In this document: positions 12,054-24,690 of the stretch, one piece after another
Layout: each line of letters begins with the position of its first letter
Numbering within the stretch: position 1 is the first letter of the stretch
Assembly (NCBI RefSeq): GCF_004379255.2
Contig: NC_056035.1
Span: 28,535,208 to 28,599,207, forward strand
Direction of reading: 5' to 3'
Length of the DNA stretch: 64,000 bases
Source: Salvia splendens
Lineage: Eukaryota; Streptophyta; Magnoliopsida; Lamiales; Lamiaceae
Notes under the pieces: model-generated
The model's database searches: none
Told to the model about the DNA's origin: nothing
The model's input: the letters and a program-made list of their open reading frames with translations, nothing else
Translations under genes and position numbers: made by a program

Positions 12054-13679
12054 AGCTAACGACCCTTCGTTAGTTTGTTCCAAAAAAAATATTCCTTTCA
12101 GTTGGGGGAACCCAAAAATCACAAAAAAGGTTGCGCCAAAGTTCTCCTGCTCATATTTTTGTTCAAGAAATCAAGAGAGAAGGAAACAATTCCAAGTTCC
12201 TATCAAGTTTTGAGAGAAATGGACTGCCAAGACGAAGAACTTCGGGCAGCGGCTGCCCGAACTGATCTGGACAACAAATCCAACGGACAGCAGCAACGGG
12301 GTGACCTCGGCGAGGTCCAGCAGTGGCTGGACGTCCTCACGACTCCAGCGCTGGCAACTCTAGTCGACGGTGACCCCAGCGGCGGTTTCTCAGCTCCGAC
12401 CGACGGCGAACAGTAGCATGGATAGACGACGGCGCAGACCACAAACAACGTGATGATGGCCTCTCTTGTCAAAACTACGGAGTAGCCAACGAACAACTAG
12501 CAAGAAAGAGTCGATTGGACGTCGGTGGGAGCGCCGATAAGGAGATGGCAGCGAGCAAGAGAGATCTAAGAGAAGAAGGCAAGAAGACTCCGAAAGTGAA
12601 GATGTCGGATAGCCATAGCAGGCCAGTCTGTTTCTCCAGAGAGGAGATGATGGCTCCAAAGATGGAGATAATGAATCATCCAGCCGAGGGGAGACAAAGC
12701 AAACAGCCGAACAATTCTTATTCGAATAGAGGAAAGAACTGATGCTGTCAAAAAGGCCGCAGAGTAGCAGCCCAACCAAGCCATCTTTCACAATCTTACA
12801 AACATAAAAAAATGGAAGAAGAGAATTCGATGAATCTTCCGGCGAGGGGGAGACGACAAACACTGCCAAACGATTCATCGCGCTTAGAAGAATCCCGAGA
12901 TGGGACAGTATGTACTACCGAAAGAAGAGCCGAGGCTGTCGAGAAGGTAGCAGCCCAACCAAGAGATCAAGAGTCTCCGAGATGGAGACGCCAAAAGGGA
13001 AAGAGTTTGTTGGTGGTCACCGATAGAGCGCCGCAGCCCAGCCGCCGTCAAGAGAAGAAAACAGCGAAGGAGTCCTCGGTTTGTCCGGTAGAGGGGGTGA
13101 TGAAGTAACCTACCGGAAGATTCATCTCCAATTGAATGGCGCGAGAGAAGCTCGCAAGGCAAAGAAGTTGACGAATTTCCCGGCCAAGGAGAGTGTGTCT
13201 GACCGAACAATTCCTCACCAAATTGAGTTGAGAATCTCCGAGATAGGAAAAGAAGCAAATCGAAAAAGGAAACTCAAATCTCTTTTGAGAGACCAAACAG
13301 CTTGCATGTGTCGGCTTCAAGTAGAATCCGTCACAGGGGGAGAGACTGTCACCGAAAAGTTGGGGACCGACCATGGTGGATATAGTACATTATAACCGAG
13401 AAGGAGTTGAGAATAGGGAGAACCCTGTTGATTTTTGGAGAGATGAAAAGCTGTCGCTGTTGGTTTCGAGGAGGACGTCGTGATGGAGACGAGAGGAGAA
13501 AGGAGGCGGGTGTTGACGTCTTCTCAATTGAGTATTTCCAAAAAAAACAAATTGGGCCTAGTGTTATTGGGCCCAAGAAGAAAAAATGAAAATAATGGGC
13601 TCATAGTTTTAGCTGGAATAGGCTGGGAATGGTTCTCCAAAATTAAGCTTTGGGCTGCAAATTAAATTTAGTCCAAAGG

Positions 13680-14395
13680 TGAATGAGCTCCTCGACACGA
13701 GTAAAAACTGTCAGTCAGAAAGGTGAATGAGCTCCTTGACACGAGTAAAAGCTGTCAGTCAGAAAGGTAAATGATCTCCTTGACACGAGTAAAAACTGTC
13801 AGTCAGAAAAAAATGAAGTGGCTCCTAGATACGAGCAAAAACTGTCTAGATTAGCTCCTTCACAAGAGTCAAAACGGTCTGAATTAGCTCCTCAACAAGA
13901 GTCAAAACTGTCTGAATTAGCTCCTCGACAAGAGTCAAAACTGTCTAAGATGGCTCCTAGATATGAGTTAAAACTATCTAAAGATGGCTCCTGGATATGA
14001 GCTAAAACTATCTAAAGATGGCTCCTGGATATGAGCTAAAACTATCTAAGATAGCTCCTAAATATGAGTAAAAACTGTTTAGACAAGCTCCCGGACACGA
14101 GTTAAAACTGTCTAGATTGGCTCCTTGACACGAGTTAAAACCGTCAACAAAAATTGAAGAGCTCCTTGATAAGAGCCTAAACTTTCAATGAAGAAAAATT
14201 GAAGAACTCCTTGAAACGAGTTAAAACTTTCAAAGATGAATGAAGAGCTCCTTGAAACGAGTCTAAACTTTCAATAACTCTTTGATACGAGTATAAATTA
14301 TCAATGATGAATTGAAGAAGCTCTATGATACGAGCATAAACTGTCAATGGAAATTGAAGAACTCTTAAATACGAGTATAAACTATTTATCAAACT
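13680..14395 (+). repeat. tandem array of ~36-45-bp units inside the LTR element
   Basis: Repeated pattern GCTCCTNGACACGAG then TAAAAACTGTC with variable spacers, well over ten copies. It sits against the polypurine tract side of the interior. The units diverge progressively, with AAACTATC and AAACTTTC variants. Confidence 0.8.
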
Positions 14396-14439
14396 AAAGA
14401 TCGTGCAAGTTAAGTGTCGAAAAACTCGATACTCAACTT

Positions 14440-14448
14440 GAGGGGGAG
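14440..14448 (+). other. polypurine tract
   Basis: GAGGGGGAG immediately before the TG of the 3' LTR; the expected plus-strand primer site. Confidence 0.8.
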
Positions 14449-14729
14449 TGTTGGAATGATGAAATCAATTGTTTGGAGAACAAGAAGGCAAGAGATGAAG
14501 TTATGGCAAGAATAAAGAAGGAAAGCAATTAAAAATTATGGAAAATCAAATACAAATGATATTAGTATAATTAGAATATATTTTCCATGTATAGCTAGAA
14601 TTAGAGCCTATAAAAGGTTATGTAACTATTGAGATAATCAATTCAAGTCATTCACAATGTAGTCTTTGAAGTTCTCCCCGTATTTTATTTTCTACAATGG
14701 TATTTTATTTTCCGCATTATTTTCTAAGA
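14449..14729 (+). repeat. 3' LTR
   Basis: Direct copy of 11759-12041. The end reads CTAAGA where the 5' copy has CTAACA. Confidence 0.8.
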
Positions 14730-14734
14730 CGTCT

Positions 14735-16169
14735 TATATTCGAATAGATAAAACTGAATTCGTTGTAAGCCCAGACAATTTTATTTTGTCGAAATTACAA
14801 CAAAATGCAACTCAAAATGGCTGCAATTAAGATGGATATACGACAACATTTCATACCCTCTTTATAAGGAGAAAGATTGTACTTTCATTGGGAAGGACTT
14901 TACCTGTGAGAGAGGATTTAAAATATCAGAATTGGAGATGGCAACCTCATCATTGTGATGACATTCCTAGGTAATTAAATAATGCATACCTTTGTTTTCT
15001 TGGAAAAACGTTTATTTGTGTTTTTGTTTGATAAACGAGTATTTTTTGTTAAATTAGGTTTAATGGGACTGCGTTGTTGGAGATATTAAGGAATAAAAAG
15101 CTTATATTTGTAGGAGATTCCTTGAATCGAAATAAAATTATCGTATTGGACGGAAACCTCTATTAAAATTGCATGTCAAGGTAAATCTGATGTGCAAAAT
15201 CTTTTTATTTATTTTTTTAAAATATATTTTTCATTTATTACAACACGACCATTGGATTTTATTGGTCCCCGTATCTTGTGGAGTCGGAAGGGTGATGATG
15301 TGTACATGCAGATATACTAATATTTGACACATTTGTGTGGTGGCTTCCGAAAATGACAATCCTGTGTAAAGCATGTATGATTTCGCTAAATAAACATAAA
15401 TTACAGATTAACACCTTTGATGATATTTATTGGCAAAGTCATCCCAAAACTTGTGATGATGAATGCAGTTGAATCTACCACTTAAAGAAAGAGGTGTAAA
15501 TGTTCAATATTTGAATATAACACAATTATCAATCAATTTATACAAGAGATTGGAAAGATGTACATCCCAACAGATCAGATTGTTGCCGTTGGTGTCTTCA
15601 TGAAATTCTTTATGCATATATTATTAAATCATAATTTTTATTTTTGTATTTTATTTTGCGAGAGTGTTTTTACTTGAAAAATAAAAAAAAAGGATTTTTT
15701 AGTTTCACATTTTACTTGTTATGATTATGTATTGCTTAAACTGTGAATATATATATAGAGTTGTGATCAATGTTAAACCAATTTTAAAGACCGAACTAGA
15801 GACCAAATCTAGGCCATTAGATCTAGTTTTTTTGATGAGATGTGCTGCTGTGTAAATTTTTCGGTCTTCATTACAAGCCCATTTTACTGAAGGGGCTGGC
15901 AGCGGAAGCGTGGGTTCAAAACGGATCACATGAATTTGATCTATTTAGCAGATTATTTAGACAAAATCTATTCGCGTAATTATCACATGTATCATGCTCA
16001 TAACTTGAATTAAAACATGCTTTAGCACATAAAATTCCTAAAACATGCTTACTACGGAATTAGCCAATTTACCTCGTTGATTCAATCAAGAATCGATGAT
16101 GGCTTGCTCCGTCTCCACGTGAAGATCTTCAATACAAGACCTCGGATCTTCTGACTGGTGTCCCGGACT
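14735..16169. other. intergenic, no gene seen
   Basis: AT-rich. 15764-15860 resembles a decayed MITE (GACCAAATCTAGGCC). 15890-16165 (CTGGCAGCGGAAGCGTGGG ... CTCCGTCTCCACGTGAAGATC) has the feel of a dispersed-repeat or LTR edge, but I cannot place it. Confidence 0.4.
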
Positions 16170-19100
16170 ATACACTGATAAAATGATATATGTTAGGTTT
16201 ATTGCATAGAATGATACTCTGGGTTGATAAAATGATACTTTTGACTGATAAAATGATAAAATGATATATGTTAGGTTTATTGAATAGAATGATAGTTTTG
16301 CCGGATAGAATGATACTCTAAGTTGATAAGATGATACTTTTGACTTATAAAATGATAAAATGATATATGTTAGGTTTATTGCATAGAATGATAGTTTTGC
16401 CGGATAGAACGATACTCTGGGTTGATAATATGATACTTTTGACTGATAAAATGATAAAATGATATATGTTAGGTTTATTGCATAGAATGATAGTTTTACC
16501 GGATAGAATGATACTCTGAGTTGATAAAATGATAATTTTGACTGATAAAATGATAAAATGATATATGTTATGTTTATTGCATAGAATGATAGTTTTGACG
16601 GATAGAACGATACTCTGAGTTGATAAAATGATAATTTTGACTGATAAAAAGATATATGTTAGGCTTATTGCATAGAATGATAGTTTTGCCGGATAGAATG
16701 ATACTCTGAGTTGACAAAATGATACTTTTGACTGATAAAATGATAAAATGATATATGTTAGGTTTATTGCATAGAATGATAGTTTTGTCGGATAGAATGA
16801 TACTTTTGACTGATAAAATGATACTTTTGACTGATAAAATGATATATGTTAGGTTTATTGCATAGAATGATAGTTTTGTCGGATAGAATGATACTCTGGG
16901 TTGATAAAATGATACTTATGACTGATAAAATGATATATGTTAGGTTTATTGCATAGAATGATAGTTTTGCCGGATAGAATGATACTCTGAGTTGATAAAA
17001 TGATAGTTTTGACTGATAAAATGATAAAATGATAAAATGATAGATGTTAGGTTTATTGCATAGAATGATAGTTTTACCGGATAGAATGATACTCTGGGTT
17101 GATAAAATGATACTTTTGATTGATAAAATGATAAAATGATAAAATGATTTATGTTAGGTTTATTGCATAGAATGATAGTTTTACCGGATAGAATGATACT
17201 CTGAGTTGATAAAATGATACTTTTGACTGATAAAATGATAAAATGATATATGCTAGGTTTATTGCATAGAATGATAGTTTTGCCGGACATAACGATACTC
17301 TGAGTTGATAAAATGATAATTTTGACTGATAAAATAATATATGTTAGGCTTATTGCATAGAATGAAAATTTTACCGGATAGAATGATACTCTAAGTTGAC
17401 AAAATGATACTTTTGACTGATAAAATGATAAAATGATATATGTTAGGTTTATTGCATATAATGATAGTTTTGCTAGATAGAATGATACTTTTGACTAATA
17501 AAATGATACTTTTGACTGATAAAATGATATATGTTAGGTTTATTGCATAGAATGACAGTATTGCCGGATAGAATGATACTTTTGACTAATAAAATGATAC
17601 TTTTGACTGATAAAATGATATTTGTTAGGTTTATTGCATAGAATGATAGTTTTGCCGGATAGAATGATACTCTGGGTTGATAAAATGATACTTTTGACTG
17701 ATAAAATGATAAAATGATATATGTTAGGTTTATTGCATAGAATGACAGTTTTGCCGGAGTGAATAATACTCTGAGTTGATAAAATGATACTTTGACTGAT
17801 AAAACGATAAAATGATATATGTTAGGTTTATTGCATAGAATGATAGTTTGTTGGATAGAATGATACTTTTGACTGATAAAATGATACTTTTGACTGATAA
17901 AATGATAAAATGATATATGTTAGGTTTATTGCATAGATTGATAGTTTTGCCGGATAGAATGATACTTTTGGGTTGATAAATGATACTTTTGAGTGATAAA
18001 ATGATAAAATGATATATGTTAGGTTTATTGAATAGAATGATAGTTTTGCCGGATAGAATGATACTCTAAGTTGATAAGATGATACTTTGACTTATAAAAT
18101 GATAAAATGATATATGTTAGGTTTATTGCATAGAATGATAGTTTTGCCGGATAGAACGATACTCTGGGTTGATAATATGATACTTTTGACTGATAAAATG
18201 ATAAAATGATATATGTTAGGTTTATTGCATAGAATGATAGTTTTACCGGATAGAATGATACTCTGAGTTGATAAAATGATAATTTTGACTGATAAAATGA
18301 TAAAATGATATATGTTAGGTTTATTGCATAGAATGATAGTTTTGTCGGATAGAACGATACTCTGAGTTGATAAAATGATAATTTTGACTGATAAAAGGAT
18401 ATATGTTAGGCTTATTGCATAGAATGATAGTTTTGCCGGATAGAATGATACTCTTAGTTGACAAAATGATACTTTTGACTGATAAAATGATAAAATGATA
18501 TATGTTAGGTTTATTGCATAGAATGATAGTTTTGTAGGATAGAATGATACTTTTGACTGATAAAATGATACTTTTGACTGATAAAATGATATATGTTAGG
18601 TTTATTGCATAGAATGATAGTTTTGTCGGATAGAATGATACTCTGGGTTGATAAAATGATACTTATGACTGATAAAATGATATATGTTAGGTTTATTGCA
18701 TAGAATGATAGTTTTGCCGGATAGAATGATACTATGAGTTGATAAAATGATACTTTTGACTCATAAAATGATAAAATGATAAAATGATAGATGTTAGGTT
18801 TATTGCATAGAATGATAGTTTTACCAGATAGAATGATACTCTGGGTTGATAAAATGATACTTTTGATTGATAAAATGATAAAATGATTTATGTTAGGTTT
18901 ATTGCATAGAATGATAGTTTTACCGGATAGAATGATACTCTGAGTTGATAAAATGATACTTTTGACTGATAAAATGATAAAATGATATATGTTAGGTTTA
19001 TTGCATAGAATGATAGTTTTGCCGGACAGAACGATACTCTGAGTTGATAAAATGATAATTTTGATTGATTAAATAATATATGTTAGGCTTATTGCATAGA

Positions 19101-21397
19101 ATGAAAATTTTACCGGATAGAATGATACTCTAAGTTGACAAAATGATACTTTTGACTGATAAAATGATAAAATGATATATGTTAGGTTTATTGCATATAA
19201 TGATAGTTTTGCTAGATAGAATGATACTTTTGACTAATAAAATGATACTTTTGACTGATAAAATGATATATGTTAGGTTTATTGCATAGAATGACAGTAT
19301 TGCCGGATAGAATGATACTTTTGACTAATAAAATGATACTTTTGACTGATAAAATGATATTTGTTAGGTTTATTGCATAGAATGATAGTTTTGCCGGATA
19401 GAATGATACTCTGGGTTGATAAAATGATACTTTTGACTGATAAAATGATAAAATGATATATGTTAGGTTTATTGCATAGAATGACAGTTTTGCCGGAGTG
19501 AATAATACTCTGAGTTGATAAAATGATACTTTTGACTGATAAAACGATAAAATGATATATGTTAGGTTTATTGCATAGAATGATAGTTTTGTTGGATAGA
19601 ATGATACTTTTGACTGATAAAATGATACTTTTGACTGATAAAATGATATATGTTAGGTTTATTGCATAGAATGACAGTTTTGCCGGAGTGAATAATACTC
19701 TGAGTTGATAAAATGATACTTTTGACTGATAAAACGATAAAATGATATATGTTAGGTTTATTGCATAGAATGATAGTTTTGTTGGATAGAATGATACTTT
19801 TGACTGATAAAATGATACTTTTGACTGATAAAATGATAAAATGATATATGTTAGGTTTATTGCATAGATTGATAGTTTTGCCGGATAGAATGATACTTTT
19901 GGGTTGATAAAATGATACTTTTGAGTGATAAAATGATAAAATGATATATGTTAGGTTTATTGAATAGAATGATAGTTTTGCCGGATAGAATGATACTCTA
20001 AGTTGATAAGATGATACTTTTGACTTATAAAATGATAAAATGATATATGTTAGGTTTATTGCATAGAATGATAGTTTTGCCGGATAGAACGATACTCTAG
20101 GTTGATAATATGATACTTTTGACTGATAAAATGATAAAATGATATATGTTAGGTTTATTGCATAGAATGATAGTTTTGCCGGATAGAATGATACCCTGAG
20201 TTGATAAAATGATAATTTTGACTGATAAAATGATAAAATGATATATGTTAGGTTTATTGCATAGAATGATAGTTTTGTCGGATAGAACGATACTCTGAGT
20301 TGATAAAATGATAATTTTGACTGATAAAATGATATATGTTAGGCTTATTGCATAGAATGATAGTTTTGCCGGATAGAATGATACTCTGAGTTGACAAAAT
20401 GATACTTTTGACTGATAAAATGATAAAATGATATATGTTAGGTTTATTGCATAGAATGATAGTTTTGTCGGATAGAATGATACTTTTGACTGATAAAATG
20501 ATACTTTTGACTGATAAAATGATATATGTTAGGTTTATTGCATAGAATGATAGTTTTGTCGGATAGAATGATACTCTGGGTTGATAAAATGATACTTATG
20601 ACTGATAAAATGATATATGTTAGGTTTATTGCATAGAATGATAGTTTTGCCGGATAGAATGATACTCTGAGTTGATAAAATGATACTTTTGACTGATAAA
20701 ATGATAAAATGATAGATGTTAGGTTTATTGCATAGAATGATAGTTTTACCGGATAGAATGATACTCTGGGTTGATAAAATGATACTTTTGATTGATAAAA
20801 TGATAAAATGATAAAATGATTTATGTTAGGTTTATTGCATAGAATGATAGTTTTACCGGATTGAATGATACTCTGAGTTGATAAAATGATACTTTTGACT
20901 GATAAAATGATAAAATGATATATGTTAGGTTTATTGCATAGAATGAGAGTTTTGCCGGACAGAACGATACTCTGAGTTGATAAAATGATAATTTTGACTG
21001 ATAAAATAATATATGTTAGGCTTATTGCATAGAATGAAAATTTTGCCGGATAGAATGATACTCTAAGTTGACAAAATGATACTTTTGACTGATAAAATGA
21101 TAAAATGATATATGTTAGGTTTATTGCATATAATGATAGTTTTGTTAGATAGAATGATACTTTTGACTAATAAAATGATACTTTTGACTGATAAAATGAT
21201 ATATGTTAGGTTTATTGCATAGAATGATAGTTTTGCAGGATAGAATGATACTATGGGTTGATAAAATGATACTTTTGACTGATAAAATGATAAAATGATA
21301 TATGTTAGGTTTATTGCATAGAATGATAGTTTTGCCGGATAGAATAATACTCTGAGTTGATAAAATGATACTTTTGACTGATAAAACGATAAAATGA
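16170..21397. repeat. satellite array with ~1.74-kb higher-order repeat
   Basis: Monomers of roughly 90-105 bp built from GATAAAATGATAC..TTTTGACT, ATATGTTAGGTTTATTGCAT and GATAGTTTTGCCGGATAG. A rare variant TTGAATAGAATG occurs at 16281, 18029 and 19961. Another, GCCGGAGTGAATAATACTC, occurs at 17753, 19492 and 19682. Spacings of 1748 and 1739 give the higher-order period; the third block is lengthened by a local ~190-bp duplication. Nearly three periods are present. The array ends abruptly against pararetroviral sequence at ~21397. Confidence 0.9.
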
Positions 21398-21402
21398 GTT
21401 AT

Positions 21403-21831
21403 TTATACTGAATCAGAATCCACTAGAATAAACTCATAATACTTTTGATCTTTCAAACGATCGTCGGATTGCCAAAATTGGGAAGGATTTGGAAAATGAT
21501 TTCTGATAAAATCTTTTTGAGAAAGAGTCGCTGGATATTCAGAAAAAGAAGTCATCCCACAATCATCATGCCAATCTTTGGCAGTGTATTTGTATACCTC
21601 AGGAGTGTTTGGGATTTGGATATTAGTGGGTTTTGGCAGGTTTGAAGCAAGAACCGTTTTATAGGGAATTTCTGGTATATTTTGGATTGGAGAGAATCTG
21701 TTTGGGATAATTTGATTGGATTTTTGAGGAGTGACAGGAGTTGTGGGTGAAACAAGGGCTTTTGAGGTATGTTTTGCAGCGAAGACTTCATAGTCTTTAG
21801 CACTTTGTATTTTCTTCCTTGTAGAGTCCAT
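21403..21831 (-). pseudogene. truncated ORF downstream of caulimovirid pol (endogenous pararetrovirus)
   Basis: A 142-codon minus-strand frame starts 35 bases inside the end of the pol frame, the overlapping arrangement seen between pol and the following ORF in several Caulimoviridae. It has a Pro/Thr/Ser-rich first half and a Trp/Asp-rich second half, ending YYEFILVDSDSV at a stop formed at the junction with the satellite. Truncation there is therefore likely. By position it could be the transactivator/inclusion-body region, but no diagnostic motif is visible. It is an old genomic copy, not evidence of active virus. Confidence 0.55.
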
Positions 21832-22963
21832 TACTGTTCCCTTGTAAAAATTCTCTAGTTAGAAAATCAGGTAGAGAATTGTTTTCTCCTTTTATAAATT
21901 CAATTTCAAAATCAAAAACAGAAAGAATAGCTTGCCATCTGGCAAATATTTGTTTTGAAACAATATTTTGAACATCTTTCGTAAGAACTTCTTTTGCTGA
22001 TTTGCAATCTATTCTGAGTAAGAACTTTTTATTGTAAAGGTCATCTTGAAATTTTGAAATGCATAAAACTATGGATAAAATTTCTTTTTTGATAACGGAA
22101 TAATTTATCTGTGTATTATTCCAGATTCCCGAGTGGTATCTAACTAATTGTTCTTTTGAATTAAATTTTTGTTTTAAAATTCCTCCATAACCTAGATTTG
22201 AGGCATCTGTTTCTATGATCATAAAGGCTTTTGGATTGGGGATGCCTAAGCACGGAAGAGTTTTTACTTCTTGTTTTATGGTTTTGATAATATTAGTGTG
22301 TTCTTCTGTCCAATTAGGGGGGTCTTTCCTAAGCCTTTGGTAAAGAGGTTTACAGGTCTCCCTAAGATTAGGAAAAAAGTCTGAAATGTAATTCATGCAT
22401 CCTAAGAATCTCTGTAATTGATTTTTATCTTTGATTTCATCAGGGAATTTATCTGTAAAGGAAATCGACCTACTAATAGGTTTGAAAGTTCCTTTACTAA
22501 TTTCATGTCCTAAAAATCTAATATTGGTTTGGAATAATTTTAATTTGGGGGTGGATATATCTAATCCATTTTTTTCTATGGTTTTTAAGAGAGTGTCCAA
22601 ATGTTTGATATGTTGATCAATATCTTGGGAGAAGATTAAAATATCATCGATATAGACAATACTAAAATGACTAAGAGGATTCATGATATCATTCATGATT
22701 TTTTGAAATTCTGAAGGGGCATTTTTTAGGCCAAAAGGCATGACATTCCATTCATAATGTCCGAAAAGGAACTGTGAAGGCTGTTTTATATCTATCTTTT
22801 TCAGAGATTTGGATTTGCCAAAATCCAGACTTAAGGTCAAATTTGGAAAAAATCTTAGCATTAAAGAGTCTTCCTATTAAATCCCTTTTGTTGGGGATAG
22901 GGTACCTAATCCACTGTAGAACTTTATTAAGAGGTTTGTAATTTATGACTAGCCTAGGTGTTC
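21797..22963 (-). pseudogene. caulimovirid reverse transcriptase-RNase H, endogenous and broken
   Basis: The visible order is RT core (MPFGLKNAPSEFQ, then YIDDIL at about 22654-22637), RNase H (ETDASNLGYGG near 22210) and a C-terminal DFLTREFLQG, a hallmark of plant pararetroviral pol. Upstream, 22775-22963 encodes the N-terminal RT part (PRLVINYKPLN, FDLKSGFWQIQ) in a different frame. The switch lies at a four-T run on the minus strand (22764-22767), consistent with a one-base insertion or a sequencing error. The family signal stops near 22963, so protease, coat and movement regions are missing. Genus is not assigned. Confidence 0.85.
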
Positions 22964-22964
22964 C

Positions 22965-23520
22965 TCTTCCTCACGCTCCTCCGTCGCTCCATTTCACCTC
23001 TCCGCCGCACTCGGAGCTGCGACGTGATTTTCTACCCGGCCACGTTGGACGCCGCAAACGACAGCCTCTTAAACGACGTCGAATTGACACTCTCCGAGTG
23101 GTAAGGTGCTGCAATTTTGCTTGGAGTCGACTGTTACACTGTTGCGGCTGCCATTGCCACGCAAAGCTCCTATCACACTTTGTGTGTGTGTGTGAGAGAG
23201 AGAGAGAGCTGAATGAGATGATCAGAGAGAGAGCTGAATGAGATGATGGGGTTACGTGCGTGGATTGGTTTTGCATTGGCGACGGCGGTTTTGGACTTGA
23301 TGTTGGTTGTGATATATGTATCATATATTAATATGATCGGTTTTGGAACACGGCGGCGGCGGCACGGAGATGGAGTCGTCGGGAAACATATTAGAAACGG
23401 AGAGGCCGCGGAGGGAGAGAGACGACCAATCGTAGGCGTAGATTATGAGATACCAGAAGACGAACATGAGGCATGACCCGATCCAAAATTTGTTCAGTGA
23501 TCTAGGATGATTCTCCATTG
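22965..23520 (-). pseudogene. gene scrap with N-terminal membrane-anchor-like frame
   Basis: GC-rich against its surroundings. A minus-strand frame from 23518 to 23321 begins MENHPRSLNKFW, then a ~20-residue hydrophobic segment (FWIGSCLMFVFWYLIIYAY) and a Pro-rich stretch, an arrangement like a type II membrane protein such as a glycosyltransferase. It ends at a stop, and the remaining GC-rich DNA (22970-23160) is not in one frame with it. The plus strand of that part also reads protein-like (CDVIFYPATLDAAND). I do not recognise a family. It abuts the pararetroviral fragment directly. Confidence 0.3.
23177..23240. repeat. (TG)n(AG)n microsatellite with duplicated unit
   Basis: TG repeats run into AG repeats; then a GAGCTGAATGAGATGAT unit occurs twice. 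Confidence 0.8.
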
Positions 23521-23776
23521 ATGTTCTTCTCGAGCAGCTTTCTGCTATCGGATTTTCTCACTGTTGTTTTTTTGTTTAGAATATGCGAGGAAGGTGTGGT
23601 GGTCGAGCACTTCGATTAAATTAATTTAATTTGATTTGGAGTTTGGAGCACTACAATCTTGACTTTAATTGGCTTAATGTTGCCAAAAAATAGGAATATA
23701 TACTGTATATTGGCTTAAAAGAAGCTCGAGTATTTTTTAAAATTGATTTATTTTTAGTGGAATTTTTTTTAAATTA

Positions 23777-24690
23777 CTCCCTCCATTCCATAATAGGAGT
23801 CACTCTTGTTGTGGACACAAAACACATCACTCTTAGCATGATTTTACTTCACTGTTGTTTACAAAACACATCACTCTTAGTATGATTTTACTTCACTCTT
23901 GTTTACAAAACACATCACTCTTAGCATGATTTTACTTCACTCTTGTTTACAAAACAAATCACTCTTAGCATGATTTTACTTCACTCTTGTTTACAAAACA
24001 CATCACTCTTAGCATGATTTTACTTCACTCTTGTTTACAAAACACATCACTCTTACCATGATTTTACTTCACTCTTGTTTACAAAACACATCACTCTTAC
24101 CATGATTTTACTTCACTCTTGTTTACAAAACAAATCACTCTTAGCATGATTTTACTTCACTCTTGTTTACAAAACACATCACTCTTAGCATGGTTTTACG
24201 TCACTCTTGTTTACAAAACACATCACTCTTAGCATGATTTTACTTCACTCTTGTTTACAAAACACATCACTCTTATTCTGATTTTACTTAACTCTTGTTT
24301 ACAAAACACATCACTCTTATTCAGATTTTACTTCACTATTGTTTACAAAACACATCACTATTATTCTGATTTTACTTCACTCTTGTTTACAAAACACATC
24401 ACTCGTAGCATGATTTTACTTCACTCTTGTTTACAAAACACATCACTCTTAGCATGATTTTACTTCACTCTTGTTTACAAAATACATCACTCTTAGCATG
24501 ATTTTACTTCACTCTTATTTACAAAACACATCACTCTTAGCATGATTGTACTTCACTCTTGTTAACAAAACACATCACTCTTAGCATGATTTTACTTCAC
24601 TCTTGTTAACAAAACACATCACTATTAGCATGATTTTACTTCACTTTTGTTAATAAAACACATAGCTATTATCATGATTTTTGTTTACAA
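23777..24690. repeat. 44-bp satellite, block 1, starting in a Stowaway end
   Basis: About 20 copies of a 44-bp unit (CATGATTTTACTTCACTC, TTGTTTACAAAACACATC, ACTCTTAG). The block is led by CTCCCTCCATTCCATAATAG at 23778, a Stowaway terminus, followed by GAGTCACTCTTGTTGTGGAC, which is recognisably the source of the unit. Copies vary at the TTAGCATG / TTATTCTG / TTACCATG position and decay at the right end. Confidence 0.85.

Larger units (their letters stand above)
11759..14729 (+). mobile_element. non-autonomous LTR retrotransposon (LARD/TRIM-like, Copia-type ends)
   Basis: Two ~282-bp direct LTRs (11759-12041, 14449-14729), both starting TGTTGGAATGA. A primer-binding site complementary to initiator tRNA-Met follows the first, and a GAGGGGGAG polypurine tract precedes the second. 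The flanks TGTCT (11754-11758) and CGTCT (14730-14734) look like a 5-bp duplication with one change. The ~2.4-kb interior has no recognisable gag, protease, RT or integrase. It holds GC-richer sequence with imperfect internal repeats (12190-13600) and a tandem array (13680-14395). Mobilisation would need proteins from another element. Confidence 0.8.

Noticed and set aside
12075..13600. Several frames of 60-160 codons on both strands in the non-autonomous LTR element
   Set aside because: Overlapping frames on both strands, none with gag, protease, RT or integrase motifs.
16170..21397. Regular repeats that might suggest a CRISPR array
   Set aside because: Repeats are contiguous variants of one monomer without unique spacers, in a plant nuclear context; this is a satellite.
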